From JALOLV01 sp046295175 (GTDB taxonomy: Bacteria > Bacteroidota > Bacteroidia > Cytophagales > Spirosomataceae): 64,000 nucleotides of DNA. This document shows, piece after piece, positions 16,982 to 25,694 of the stretch. A program made the position numbers and the translations under genes. The stretch lies in contig JBKBNY010000002.1 of NCBI GenBank assembly GCA_046295175.1, positions 507,315 to 571,314 of the forward strand, in the 5' to 3' direction. The notes under the pieces were generated by a model that was not told the origin of the DNA, did no database searches, and worked only from the letters and a program-made list of their open reading frames with translations. Positions within the stretch are counted from its first letter, which is position 1; each line of letters starts with the position of its first letter.

Positions 16982-18016
16982 GTGTTAGACAAAATTCAGA
17001 ACATTTTAAGAGAAATCGAAGCGATTGAGGTCAAGACCAAAGACCAGTTAGAAAACTATCGCCTAAAATATACAAGCCGCAAAGGTCTTTTGAATGACCT
17101 CTTTGAAGATTTCAAGACCGTAGCCAACGACCAAAAACGTGCCGTAGGTCAGGAATTGAATAAACTCAAAACCCTTGCCGAGCAACGTCTGAAAGATTTT
17201 ACCGAAGCTATCGAAAACAACGAAAGCGAAGCAGCAGGAAGTGGCACAGATTTGACCCTACCACAAGCCCCCAATTTTACGGGTACGGTTCACCCGCTTA
17301 CATTGGTGCGTCAGCGTGTGTTAGAGATTTTCGGAAGAATGGGCTTTAATCACGAAGAAGGTCCAGAGGTCGAGACCGACTGGTATAATTTCACAGCCCT
17401 TAATTTTGCCGAGCATCACCCTGCTCGCGATATGCAGGATACTTTCTTCGTAGAGAAAAAAGAAATACAAAAAGACGATGTATTACTGCGTACGCATACT
17501 TCAAACGTACAGATTCGCTTGATGGAACGCAAAAAGCCGCCAATCCGCTCGATAATGATTGGTCGTGTTTACCGCAACGAGGCTATTTCGGCACGGGCAC
17601 ACTGCCAGTTCCACCAGATTGAAGGGCTTTATGTTGATAAAAATGTGTCTTTCAAAGACCTAAAAGATACACTTCTGCACTTTGCCAAAGAGATGTACGG
17701 CAAAGACGTTACGGTACGTTTGCGTCCGAGTTATTTCCCGTTTACGGAGCCTTCGGCCGAGATTGATGTTTCGTGCTTTATTTGCGGTGGAAAAGGCTGT
17801 AATATGTGTAAAGGTAGCGGTTGGGTAGAGATTGCGGGTTCGGGAATGGTTGACCCTAACGTTTTGGCAAGTTGCGGAATCGACCCCGAAGAATACACAG
17901 GTTTTGCCTTCGGAATGGGTGTTGAGCGTATCGCCAATCTCAAGTATAGAGTAAAAGATTTGAGAATGTTCTTTGAGAATGATGTGAGATTCCTCCGTCA
18001 GTTTGAAGGAGCATAA
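16982..18016 (+). CDS. pheS: Phenylalanine--tRNA ligase alpha subunit
   Basis: 344 aa from GTG 16982 (V-L-D-K-I-Q-N-I-L-R-E-I-E-A-I). The open frame extends upstream to 16901, but that part is hydrophobic, unlike PheS, and contains a -7 element TATCTTTG (16947-16954), so it is probably untranslated leader. Order: N-terminal coiled coil (1-90) that binds tRNA, then the class II catalytic core with motif 2 (IMIGRVYRNEAISARAHCQFHQIEGLYVDK) and motif 3 (GFAFGMGVERIANLKY). It carries a CxxCxxxxCxxC-like insertion (CFICGGKGCNMCKGSG) near residue 255, a known variant in this family that may bind zinc. pheT is not adjacent. Confidence 0.95.
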   Translation: MLDKIQNILREIEAIEVKTKDQLENYRLKYTSRKGLLNDLFEDFKTVANDQKRAVGQELNKLKTLAEQRLKDFTEAIENNESEAAGSGTDLTLPQAPNFTGTVHPLTLVRQRVLEIFGRMGFNHEEGPEVETDWYNFTALNFAEHHPARDMQDTFFVEKKEIQKDDVLLRTHTSNVQIRLMERKKPPIRSIMIGRVYRNEAISARAHCQFHQIEGLYVDKNVSFKDLKDTLLHFAKEMYGKDVTVRLRPSYFPFTEPSAEIDVSCFICGGKGCNMCKGSGWVEIAGSGMVDPNVLASCGIDPEEYTGFAFGMGVERIANLKYRVKDLRMFFENDVRFLRQFEGA

Positions 18017-18026
18017 AATATTTATA

Positions 18027-18164
18027 GTCAGTCAGTTGTCATTTAATTGAGAGATATTTATTCCAATAACGATTTTTATTGAATCCGTAAAAATCAGCGT
18101 TAGAATATCGGCGTTATCTGCGTGCTATTTTTAACATCCAGCAACAAAATGACAACTGATTGAC
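18027..18164. mobile_element. MITE-like element with 18-bp terminal inverted repeats
   Basis: GTCAGTCAGTTGTCATTT (18027-18044) is matched at 17 of 18 positions by the inverted end at 18147-18164. The direct repeat AAAATATT occurs at 18015-18022 and 18165-18172, abutting the right end and 4 nt from the left. The 138-bp interior has no ORF. It contains a CAGCGTTAGAA...GCGTGC segment shared with 52496-52552. Confidence 0.5.
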
Positions 18165-18196
18165 AAAATATTAACTATTCAACCTAAAAAATAACC

Positions 18197-19078
18197 ATGA
18201 ACCGCCGTCAGTTTCTCCTTGCCACGGCTGGTAGCTTTGCGGCTGCACAGTCTTTTGCCAAAAAATCTAAGCTTAAATTGGCTTTTTCTACATTAGGCTG
18301 CCCCGACTGGAGCTACCAACAAATCATCGAAAATGCTGCAAAATGGGATTACTCGGCTATCGAGCTACGTGGTCTTGGAAAAGAAATTGACTTACTGAAA
18401 TGCCCCGAATTTAGCACCCAGACCAAAGAAACGCTGCAACGTACCAAAGATAAAGGTCTGAAAATCATCAATTTAGGTTCGTCGGCAAATCTACACATTC
18501 ATGAGGCTGCTAAACGTACCGAGCAATTAGACCACGCCCAAAGGTATATAGATTTGGCAGCTCAGTTAGAGTGTCCGTACATTAGGGTTTTTCCGAATAA
18601 TCTACCGAAAGAATATACCAAAGAAGCTACGCTCGAAAAAATCGCTTCGGGATTGGTTGAATTGACCGATTACGCCAAAAATATCCCAGTAAAAATCCTA
18701 CTCGAAACCCACGGCGATGTGGTTCGTACCGATGATTTAGTTTGGATAATGAAGCAAGTCGATACTCGTAAAATTCGCCTGATTTGGGATTACTTCAATA
18801 TGTTTGTCGTAACCAAACAGCCACCTAAAGAGATGTATGCTGCTCTCAAACCGTATATCGAACACGTACACATGAAAGACGGGGTTATCGGAGCCGATGG
18901 TAAATTTAATTACGTTTATGCAGGCGAGGGCAACGGACCAATCAATGAGGCTCTGGCGATTCTGCGAAAAGATAATTACAGTGGATATTATAGTTTTGAA
19001 TGGGAAAAACGTTGGCATCCCGAAATTGCTGACCCCGAATTGGCTTTTCCGAAATACGTAGAATACATGAAGAAATAA
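18197..19078 (+). CDS. Exported TIM-barrel sugar isomerase/epimerase-like protein
   Basis: 293 aa. The N-terminus MNRRQFLLATAGSFAAAQSFA is a twin-arginine (Tat) signal, so the folded protein is probably exported. The body is an AP-endonuclease-2-type TIM barrel: AFSTLGCPDWSYQQIIENAAKWDYSAIELRG, CPYIRVFPNN, ILLETHGD (metal Glu), LIWDYFN (metal Asp), HVHMKDGV (metal His), and SFEWEKRWHPE (final Glu). These side chains would form the divalent-metal site of xylose-isomerase-like enzymes. Substrates in this superfamily are sugars or inositols; the specific reaction is unknown. It is a single gene between the MITE-like element and a strong terminator. Confidence 0.88.
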   Translation: MNRRQFLLATAGSFAAAQSFAKKSKLKLAFSTLGCPDWSYQQIIENAAKWDYSAIELRGLGKEIDLLKCPEFSTQTKETLQRTKDKGLKIINLGSSANLHIHEAAKRTEQLDHAQRYIDLAAQLECPYIRVFPNNLPKEYTKEATLEKIASGLVELTDYAKNIPVKILLETHGDVVRTDDLVWIMKQVDTRKIRLIWDYFNMFVVTKQPPKEMYAALKPYIEHVHMKDGVIGADGKFNYVYAGEGNGPINEALAILRKDNYSGYYSFEWEKRWHPEIADPELAFPKYVEYMKK

Positions 19079-19080
19079 AC

Positions 19081-19116
19081 AAAAAATGCTTTCAGAGACC
19101 CCTGAAAGCATTTTTT
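19081..19116. terminator. Strong bidirectional terminator
   Basis: AAAAAATGCTTTCAG (19081-19095) and its complement (19102-19116) flank a 6-nt loop, with A and T runs giving U-tracts in both directions. Confidence 0.9.
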
Positions 19117-19148
19117 TATATCGTAATTCGATTATACAAAATCTATTC

Positions 19149-19595
19149 TTATTGAGAAACCAACGTGTACTCGTTTGTATTTGTCCCAGTTTTTTGGCTT
19201 GGTGTAGTACGAAGTAGTTTCAACTCAGTGCCTTCATTATTAAGGCTAACGATTGTGTATTCGATTGTTCCGCCCGTACCAGTTGGTTGTGGGTTAAGGC
19301 TTTTCAAAGTCAATTTTGTATCGGTTACATCGTATTGACCAGTGAATGAGTTATTGTCATACTCTCTCAACGATGCCGTCGGAGCAGCCGCAAGGTTTAG
19401 GCTGAAGCTCGAATACCCTGGTCTTACATTGCTTGTACCACCTTTTGTATAAACTACACTTGTTCCTTCTTTTACCGAGCTTGCTGTCCAGTTTTTAGCG
19501 ATACGCTCCGAAACCGGTGCTACTTTTTCTTTACAAGAAATATTTGTGAGTCCGATAATGCCGAATGATAAAAGTAGAAATCCAATCTTTTTCAT
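19149..19595 (-). CDS. Lipocalin-like lipoprotein
   Basis: 148 aa. MKKIGFLLLSFGIIGLTNISCKEK has a lipobox (N-I-S-C), so Cys21 is the likely lipid site. The mature part opens with the W-containing ERIAKNWTASSVKEG segment seen in Bacteroidota lipocalin-like proteins. It continues with beta-strand-like sequence (SFTGQYDVTDTKLTLKSLNPQPTGTGGTIEYTIVSLNNEGTELKLLR). Members are thought to be small surface or periplasmic lipoproteins with an eight-stranded barrel. No ligand can be inferred. It is transcribed alone, facing the TIM-barrel gene across the bidirectional terminator. Confidence 0.7.
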   Translation of the reverse strand: MKKIGFLLLSFGIIGLTNISCKEKVAPVSERIAKNWTASSVKEGTSVVYTKGGTSNVRPGYSSFSLNLAAAPTASLREYDNNSFTGQYDVTDTKLTLKSLNPQPTGTGGTIEYTIVSLNNEGTELKLLRTTPSQKTGTNTNEYTLVSQ

Positions 19596-19794
19596 ATTGT
19601 AATAGATTATGTATGTTGATTTGTCTTGTGGCTTACTTTACAAAACATTTTAACTTATAGACGCAATTTTAGTAAATATGGTTTAAAGATAAGTCAAAAA
19701 AAACTTAACTGTAAAATATATGTAGCAAAATTTTGACCAAATGTATCAAAAACCAGATATTTAACGTTCTGAAAGTAGATTTTATTTTGTGCTT

Positions 19795-20805
19795 ATGACT
19801 CCACTACTACGTTTTGGCCTGATAATCAGTTTATTGTTTGCGGTTTCGTCGTGCGAGCAGCTACTTATCGAAAAAGACCCGGCCAATACGCCGACCAATA
19901 ATTTTGAATTGCTTTGGAAAGAAGTAAATCAACGCTATACATTCTTCGAGTACAAAAAAATCGACTGGAACGCCATCTACAAAAAATACCGACCACAGAT
20001 TAAAGATTCGATGACCGAGCGAGAATTATTTTCGGTAATGGCGGCGATGATGAATGAATTGCGTGACGGACACACCAATCTACAATCTGACTTTGATGTT
20101 TCGCGGAGTTGGGATTGGTACTTAGATTATCCTGCCAACTTTAATGCCAACATCATTGAGCGAAATTACCTCGGCAAAAACTACGAAATTGCAGGTCCTT
20201 TCAAGAATAGGCTCTTGCCCAACGATATGGCGTACATTCAGTACGAAAGTTTTATGGGTATTTCAGACGCCGAGCAGTTGGGCAAATTGATTCAGAAATA
20301 CCAATCTGTCAAGAGTATTATTATTGATATTAGAGATAACACGGGCGGGGCGTTGGCAATGGTCGATGTGATTGCCCAATTTTTTGTTCCGCAAGATTTC
20401 ATCGTTGGCTACGAACGCTACAAAAAATCGGCAAAAAGTGGCGATTTTACCGATTATTTCGCATATCAAATCAAAAAGTACGAGAGTATTTCTTACAAAG
20501 GCAAAGTCGTTTTGTTGACAAATCGCAAGGTATATTCGGCGGCCAACTGGTTTGCCTCGGTGATGTCAGAATTGCCCAATGTTACGCTCATCGGCGACCA
20601 AACTGGTGGTGGTGGCGGAGCACCATTTAGTGGTGAATTGATGAACGGCTGGAAGTACCGATTCTCCGGAACACAATTGGTGAATCTCAAAAAAGAACAA
20701 ATCGAAAGCGGCGTAGTGCCAGATATTAAGGTTGATATGAAAAAAGAAGATGAAGCCGCTGGTAAAGACACCATCCTCGAAACTGCTATTGCATATTTGA
20801 AGTAA
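19795..20805 (+). CDS. S41 family peptidase, lipoprotein, without PDZ domain
   Basis: 336 aa from the ATG at 19795 (a GTG two codons earlier is also possible). The signal TPLLRFGLIISLLFAVSSCEQ ends in an S-S-C lipobox. The N-terminal helical domain (FELLWKEVNQRYTFFEYKKIDWNAIYKKYRPQI) and the ELRDGHTNL segment mark the tricorn/CPBP-like S41 branch. The protease core contains VKSIIIDIRDNTGGAL and the serine-bearing NRKVYSAANWFASVM, followed by DQTGGGGG. Unlike the two CtpA paralogues in this window, there is no PDZ domain and no FGKG lysine. Its last 20 nt overlap the 3' end of the convergent TSUP gene. Confidence 0.85.
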   Translation: MTPLLRFGLIISLLFAVSSCEQLLIEKDPANTPTNNFELLWKEVNQRYTFFEYKKIDWNAIYKKYRPQIKDSMTERELFSVMAAMMNELRDGHTNLQSDFDVSRSWDWYLDYPANFNANIIERNYLGKNYEIAGPFKNRLLPNDMAYIQYESFMGISDAEQLGKLIQKYQSVKSIIIDIRDNTGGALAMVDVIAQFFVPQDFIVGYERYKKSAKSGDFTDYFAYQIKKYESISYKGKVVLLTNRKVYSAANWFASVMSELPNVTLIGDQTGGGGGAPFSGELMNGWKYRFSGTQLVNLKKEQIESGVVPDIKVDMKKEDEAAGKDTILETAIAYLK

Positions 20806-21559
20806 AAATATCGTATCCGAATCGGAGGATTAATCCAAAAACTACAACTAAGAATACGTATCTTACAAAGGAGTTTCCGCGTAAAATAGCCATTTTACTG
20901 CCAAAATAAGAGCCAATCATGTTGCAAATCATCATTGGGATTGCGATTTTGTAAATCACGAATCCTTTGGCTACAAAGAAGATTAAAGATGAAATATCGG
21001 CTACAACATTGATGATTTTTGAAACTGCCGAGGCCGTTAGGAAACTGTATCCAACGATACTTACAAATCCAAAAACCAAAAGACTGCCCGTTCCGGGGCC
21101 TACAAATCCGTTATAAAAACCCGTGATTACGCCAATCAAAAGGCCATAATAAGGCAGACGATGCGGATTTACGTGGTGTTTTTCGGTTTGTCCTAAATCT
21201 TTTTTTCGGTAGGTGTAAATGGCGATGAGTGTCATCAAAACCAGTATCGTAGGTTTCAGGATTTGCTCATTCATTAAGCTCGAAATCAAAGCTCCCGAAT
21301 ACGAAGCAGTAGCTGCTCCAAAACCCGCAAAAAGAATGGTTTTGATAGGGATTTTTACTTTTTTTGAATACTGATAACCCGCCACTGCTGTACCCATAAA
21401 CGATGCAAAACGATTTGTACCGATGATATTAGGAACTCTTAATTGCGGATAAAGTATGAATAGAGAAGGGGCTTGCACCAGCCCGCCGCCGCCCACGATA
21501 GAGTCAATAAAACCTGCCAAAACAGCAGCCAAACATCCCAAAATGAGTTGATAATCCAT
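20786..21559 (-). CDS. TSUP (TauE/SafE) family membrane transporter
   Basis: 257 aa with seven to eight hydrophobic helices. The family's glycine-rich motif is in the first helix (LAGFIDSIVGGGGLVQAPSLFI), with a second copy in the C-terminal half (GFYNGFVGPGTGSLLVFG), the inverted duplication typical of TSUP. Members export sulfite, sulfoacetate or other small organosulfur anions, but many have unknown substrates. Its 3' end overlaps the S41 lipoprotein gene by 20 nt tail to tail. On the minus strand TAATTTTG (21564-21571) lies only 4 nt before the ATG, so if used, the message would be almost leaderless. Confidence 0.9.
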   Translation of the reverse strand: MDYQLILGCLAAVLAGFIDSIVGGGGLVQAPSLFILYPQLRVPNIIGTNRFASFMGTAVAGYQYSKKVKIPIKTILFAGFGAATASYSGALISSLMNEQILKPTILVLMTLIAIYTYRKKDLGQTEKHHVNPHRLPYYGLLIGVITGFYNGFVGPGTGSLLVFGFVSIVGYSFLTASAVSKIINVVADISSLIFFVAKGFVIYKIAIPMMICNMIGSYFGSKMAILRGNSFVRYVFLVVVFGLILRFGYDIFTSNMQ

Positions 21560-21599
21560 TTGGCAAAATTACGGAATCTTTTGCGTTTGGATTTGTGTT

Positions 21600-22031
21600 A
21601 TGATACAAAAAACAAAATTCATGGCAGATTCTCCGAAATCAGTAACCGCCAGCATTGGCAGCGAATTATACAAAACAACCCTAAAAACCGATAGGCACAC
21701 AATAATAGGTGACGAACCCCAAGATTTGGGTGGACAAGACCTTGGCCCCGAACCAACCGATTTTCTTTTGGCTTCGTTGGCATCTTGTACAGCCATTACG
21801 CTACGTATGTATGTCAATCGAAAAGGCTGGAATGTAGAAGAAATCAATGTGCAAGTATCTATTAATCAGGAAGTTATAGATGGCAAACCCAAGACTACAT
21901 TCATCCGAATGGTTGATGCAAAAGGAGAATTAGACGATGAGCAACGTAGCCGCCTCGTGGCGATTGCCAATGCTTGTCCAGTCCATAAAATTTTGAGTAA
22001 CCCAATTGAGATTCAGACATCGTTGGGGTGA
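21600..22031 (+). CDS. OsmC/Ohr family peroxide-detoxification protein
   Basis: 143 aa; a start at 21621 (MADSP) is also possible. Both redox cysteines of the OsmC fold are present: one in LASLASCTAITLRMY at the head of the long helix, the other in NACPVHKIL. The acidic/aromatic pattern GPEPTDFLLASLASC places it with YhfA/OsmC-like proteins rather than Ohr. Such proteins reduce organic hydroperoxides with the cysteine pair. The gene is divergent from TSUP by 40 nt and convergent with the MFS gene, separated by paired hairpins. Confidence 0.9.
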   Translation: MIQKTKFMADSPKSVTASIGSELYKTTLKTDRHTIIGDEPQDLGGQDLGPEPTDFLLASLASCTAITLRMYVNRKGWNVEEINVQVSINQEVIDGKPKTTFIRMVDAKGELDDEQRSRLVAIANACPVHKILSNPIEIQTSLG

Positions 22032-22090
22032 AATAAAGTCGTGTTTACTTCATTCGCTGCTCTTCTCTTCGCAAGAGAAGGGTTTTAGTT

Positions 22091-22139
22091 GTTCGGAATT
22101 TAAAATTCCGAACTAAACTGATTTGGATTTGTAATCCAA
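22091..22139. terminator. Two hairpins between convergent genes
   Basis: GTTCGGAATTT/AAATTCCGAAC (22091-22113) and TTGGATT/AATCCAA (22123-22139) separate osmC from the MFS gene. Neither has a long T-tract; together they may act as terminators. Confidence 0.5.
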
Positions 22140-22141
22140 TA

Positions 22142-23359
22142 TTAATCCTGTACTTTCTTTTTTAGTGCCTGAAAAATCCAAATCAAACTGATAAAAACCA
22201 ATCCTGCACCAATCCAAAACGGAATACTTGGTAGATAAATGCTGTTTTTCTTATCAGTAAAATAAGCAAACGAATACGACATCAAAAGTGGACCAATAAT
22301 GGCTGTTAGACTCATTAGGCTCGTCAAGCCGCCACGAAGTTCGCCTTGCTCGTTTGGCGGAACAGCATTAGACATGATTCCCTGCAAAGCAGGCATTGCT
22401 ATACCTCCTAAAGCAGCAATAACCGTAAATGCAAACATCATCCAGCCTTCGGTAGCCATTGCGTACATGACATATCCAACTGCCCAAAGTACCAAACCAA
22501 TATAAATAGATTTCTCCATGCCCAATTTCGGAATTACGACACGAGTTAACCCACCTTGTACGATGGCTGCCATCAAACCAACCATCGCAAGCGAATAGCC
22601 GACCATTGTACCATCCCAACCAAATTGTTCACGGGTAAAGTAAGCCCATGTACTTTGAGTGGCGTATCCGGCAATTGTAATCAGAATGAACGGAATAATT
22701 AAGGCTAAAACCGAATCGTATTTGAACATTTGGCGAAGCGTACCGATAGGATTTGCCCTTTTCCATTCAAATTCACGACGGTTTTCGGGTTTTAAGGATT
22801 CGGGCAAAGCAAAATATCCATAAACAAAATTGAGCAATGCCAATGCCGCCGCTACGAAGAACGGGGCCCTTTCACCCAATTTGATAACAAAACCACCAAT
22901 CATTGGCCCAAGAATAAATCCAAGACCAAAAGCCGCACCGATAAGTCCGAAATTTTGGGCTCTTTTTTCGGGTTCGCTCACATCAGCAATGTATGCACCT
23001 GCGGTGCTAAAACTCGCACCAAAAATACCCGCAAAGATTCGACCCGCAAACAGCCAAAAGATATTCGTAGCAAAGCCCGTCAATAAGTAATCTATCCCAA
23101 ATCCAAACAATGAGGCCAACAAAACAGGACGACGGCCGTATTTATCGCTCAATCCGCCAATAATTGGCGAAAAGAAAAACTGCATAATGGCATAAGACGA
23201 CATCAGCAAACCACCTTCTTCGGCTGCATCGCTGAGGGTTCCGCCAGTGATATGTTTCAGCAAATCGGGGATTCCGGGAATGATGATACCAATACCAATC
23301 ACGTCAATCAGCATCGTGATAAATACAAATGTAAGGGCAGAGTTACGCTTTTGAGCCAT
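22142..23359 (-). CDS. MFS transporter, TetA/drug:H+ antiporter type
   Basis: 405 aa, twelve predicted helices. The loop 2-3 motif A is present as IIGGLSDKYGRRPVLLASLFGFGIDYLLTG, and the Asp in TM1 (VFITMLIDVIGIGIIIPGIPDLL) matches the TetA-like DHA1 pattern. The motif C-like glycine run is in GLIGAAFGLGFILGPMIGGFV. This looks like a multidrug or tetracycline-type exporter by family, but this subfamily is widespread in Bacteroidota without proven resistance, so drug export is not claimed. It is a single gene, convergent with osmC. Confidence 0.88.
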   Translation of the reverse strand: MAQKRNSALTFVFITMLIDVIGIGIIIPGIPDLLKHITGGTLSDAAEEGGLLMSSYAIMQFFFSPIIGGLSDKYGRRPVLLASLFGFGIDYLLTGFATNIFWLFAGRIFAGIFGASFSTAGAYIADVSEPEKRAQNFGLIGAAFGLGFILGPMIGGFVIKLGERAPFFVAAALALLNFVYGYFALPESLKPENRREFEWKRANPIGTLRQMFKYDSVLALIIPFILITIAGYATQSTWAYFTREQFGWDGTMVGYSLAMVGLMAAIVQGGLTRVVIPKLGMEKSIYIGLVLWAVGYVMYAMATEGWMMFAFTVIAALGGIAMPALQGIMSNAVPPNEQGELRGGLTSLMSLTAIIGPLLMSYSFAYFTDKKNSIYLPSIPFWIGAGLVFISLIWIFQALKKKVQD

Positions 23360-23388
23360 GTTTCAATATTTGCTTGTATAAACGTGCA

Positions 23389-23417
23389 AAAGGCGTCTGA
23401 GGTTTTCAAACGCCTTT
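23389..23417 (-). terminator. Terminator of the PorP/SprF gene
   Basis: AAAGGCG (23389-23395) pairs with CGCCTTT (23411-23417). On the minus strand a TTTT run follows, 46 nt after the PorP stop codon. Confidence 0.6.
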
Positions 23418-23463
23418 CGGACTACAAAATTACGAGTATATTTCGGATAATTCTAAAAATCTA

Positions 23464-24408
23464 TCAATAACGATAACGAGGAGTACGGATAATTGATTTT
23501 TTACCCGCTCTGAATGGCTGAATCGTGTAGCTTGCCATGATTTCGTGCGAAGTCGCACTTTTGGCAGCAGACCCTGTAATCACCAAGTCGAAGGCGTAGC
23601 CCAGACGAAGTGAATTATTCAGCAGATTTGCCCCAATCATTGCCGTAGCGGCGTCGTCCCAGCGGTAGCTTCCGCCAAAATAAAAACGGTTGTCGTAGGT
23701 TGCAATCGCCCCTGCTTCGGCCGAAATAGTTGATAAATCAGATTTTACAACAAACATCGGGGTCAAATCGAGCGTGTACGAAAGTCCCACAAGCATACTT
23801 CCTGTCAGGTAAGCGGCTCTTTTGAGTGGGTTTTGACCATTCTGCGAACCTAACCCAAATTTTGGCTCGTTGATATGTGCCATCGAAACGCCCAATGTAA
23901 ATCCTGGATTGTAAAGATAAACACCTGCTCCTAAATCTAATTGCGACTGGCGGACATTGCCCGTGGCTAAAACTGGGTCGTTATCGTCTCTGGCACGGAG
24001 GCGGCTGTAATCAATGCCCCTCGAATATAATCCACCACGCACACCAATGGCTAATTGGCTACCGCCAATTGGCAAATGATAGGCGTACGAAAGTTGCAAA
24101 TCTTGATTGGTACTCACGCCGATTCGGTCATTCATAAAATACACACCCACGCCGCTTCTTATCTGTTTGAGAGGAACATTGGCCGAAAAAACCTGCGAAA
24201 CGGGTGCTCCACCATCATCAAAAGTACCTGTGTAGCCAACATACTGCATACGGTAGATTCCCTGAAAACGAGTCACGTTCTCAGAACCTGCCGCACCGGG
24301 GTTTAAGTACAGATGATTAAAAAAATAGTGACTAAATTGTGGGTCTTGCTGGGCAAACACCATTAGTGTTGCCGATAAAAACGATATGGTTAGGAATATC
24401 TTACGCAT
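23464..24408 (-). CDS. PorP/SprF family type IX secretion membrane protein
   Basis: 314 aa. A signal peptide (MRKIFLTISFLSATLMVFA) is followed by the highly characteristic QQDPQFSHYFFNHLYLNPGAAGS N-terminus of PorP/SprF proteins. The barrel follows (VFSANVPLKQIRSGVGVYFMNDRIG, LQLSYAYHLPIGGSQLAIGVRGG, FTLGVSMAHINEP, SLRLGYAFDLVI). Proteins of this family sit in the outer membrane. Each usually pairs with a specific type IX substrate to hold it on the cell surface or help gliding. The usual large adhesin-like partner gene is not adjacent. A terminator lies downstream. Confidence 0.92.
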   Translation of the reverse strand: MRKIFLTISFLSATLMVFAQQDPQFSHYFFNHLYLNPGAAGSENVTRFQGIYRMQYVGYTGTFDDGGAPVSQVFSANVPLKQIRSGVGVYFMNDRIGVSTNQDLQLSYAYHLPIGGSQLAIGVRGGLYSRGIDYSRLRARDDNDPVLATGNVRQSQLDLGAGVYLYNPGFTLGVSMAHINEPKFGLGSQNGQNPLKRAAYLTGSMLVGLSYTLDLTPMFVVKSDLSTISAEAGAIATYDNRFYFGGSYRWDDAATAMIGANLLNNSLRLGYAFDLVITGSAAKSATSHEIMASYTIQPFRAGKKSIIRTPRYRY

Positions 24409-24478
24409 CCATCAAGGGGTTTTTCGGAGGACAATTTACAAATGATTCGATAATTTCAATGAATTATCGAAAAAAAAA

Positions 24479-24502
24479 TAGGTTGAACGTGTGTTCAACC
24501 TA
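24479..24502 (-). terminator. Terminator of the membrane LytTR gene
   Basis: TAGGTTGAAC (24479-24488) and GTTCAACCTA (24493-24502) form a 10-bp stem with a 4-nt loop. On the minus strand it is followed by a long T run (24471-24478). Confidence 0.85.
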
Positions 24503-24532
24503 TATAACGGTTTTTTGATATGGATGGTTGCG

Positions 24533-25474
24533 TCAGATTTTCTCTATGTGCGTATTAAATCTACGAGCTACCGCAATTTCACGATTAACACGGGCGATTG
24601 TCAAATCATAGCCACGCCCGCTACCCGTTACATTTTGGATTGCGTGAGAATTAACGATAAAGTTATGATGACAACGCACAAACTGCGGGTGCGAAGCTAA
24701 TTCTTTCTCGACAACGGCTTTGCCGATTGGCATCGACATTTTTTCGATACTCATAAAACTCTGATAGTGAAACTCTGTGGAGTTGGCTGATATTTCGGCA
24801 TAAATCAACTGATTGGGCAAAATACTCAACTTAGCTCCGTTTTCGCCTACAAATGTCATGTTTGGAATCAACTGGGTAGCCTTTGTAATTGTCTGATTTT
24901 TGAGGCTTGAGTTGATACTTTCTGCTTTTAAAATGAAACCATTTCGAGCCGATTTTTCGTTGATGAATGCCAAGATTACCGCAGGAATCACGCTGATTGC
25001 CAATACTTTAGCTAAATCAATTGCAAAGTCGAATTGGGCGATTTTGAATTGGTGACTGTAAATGATTGACAAAGCCGAAACCACAAATACACAGATAAGT
25101 ATATGGATGATTTGCTTGCCGACGGTCCAGCGGTATTCGTTATAAAAACTACCCAAAACAGATGGTAATGCAAATTGGCAAATTAGCATCCCGATAACGG
25201 CTGCTGCTCCGAAACCCGCTAAAAACAAGGTTTTGTCTGGATTATCGAAATTGGCTAATCCGAATGGTTGTAGAGCCACCGCAACGACAGCTACAACAAT
25301 ACCCACAACAAAAGAGATGATTAAGCCTTTGATAGAAACAACCGAACTGGTAGTTGGATTGCCGAGTGATTTGATAAAAGCTGCAATCTGGCTATTGATT
25401 AGGTTAAAAAATCCGCCGATTGCCGAAAAGATAGCACGAATAAGGTTCACAGGAAATGTCAGTATTGTTTTCAT
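24533..25474 (-). CDS. Membrane-integrated LytTR transcriptional regulator
   Basis: 313 aa. The N-terminal half has about four hydrophobic helices (residues ~45-70, 80-105, 125-145, 150-175: VVSIKGLIISFVVGIVVAVVAVAL, TLFLAGFGAAAVIGMLICQFALP, IIHILICVFVVSALSIIYS, LAISVIPAVILAFINE). The C-terminal ~110 residues are a LytTR DNA-binding domain (LSILPNQLIYAEISANSTEFHYQ...HPQFVRCHHNFIVNSHAIQNV), with RCHHNFIVN replacing the usual RxHxSxIVN. A DNA-binding domain tethered to the membrane implies sensing at the membrane without a phosphorelay. No kinase is adjacent. The S41 protease downstream in coordinates (25695) is on the same strand, upstream in transcription. Confidence 0.88.
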   Translation of the reverse strand: MKTILTFPVNLIRAIFSAIGGFFNLINSQIAAFIKSLGNPTTSSVVSIKGLIISFVVGIVVAVVAVALQPFGLANFDNPDKTLFLAGFGAAAVIGMLICQFALPSVLGSFYNEYRWTVGKQIIHILICVFVVSALSIIYSHQFKIAQFDFAIDLAKVLAISVIPAVILAFINEKSARNGFILKAESINSSLKNQTITKATQLIPNMTFVGENGAKLSILPNQLIYAEISANSTEFHYQSFMSIEKMSMPIGKAVVEKELASHPQFVRCHHNFIVNSHAIQNVTGSGRGYDLTIARVNREIAVARRFNTHIEKI

Positions 25475-25639
25475 TAAAACGTCTTTTTGGTTACACTTTT
25501 ATCGAAAACGACAAAAACCATACCAAGCAACGAGCCTGCAAAATTCGTAAAAAATTGCGAAAAACTACTATTTTTGAGAAAATGAAGAAAAATCAACGAA
25601 AAGGATGACTTGTTGAGGTGAGCCTACGAGGATTTTTGT

Positions 25640-25672
25640 AAACCTCCAAGGTCTCGAAGACCTTGGAGGTTT
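25640..25672. repeat. 33-bp AACCTCCAAGG palindrome, copy 2
   Basis: Arms of 16 bp around a single central base (AAACCTCCAAGGTCT...). It lies 22 nt after the stop codon of the CtpA-like gene on the minus strand, the same position as copy 1 relative to the other CtpA paralogue. Confidence 0.85.
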
Positions 25673-25694
25673 GTTTTTACTTTAGGTTTGTTTA

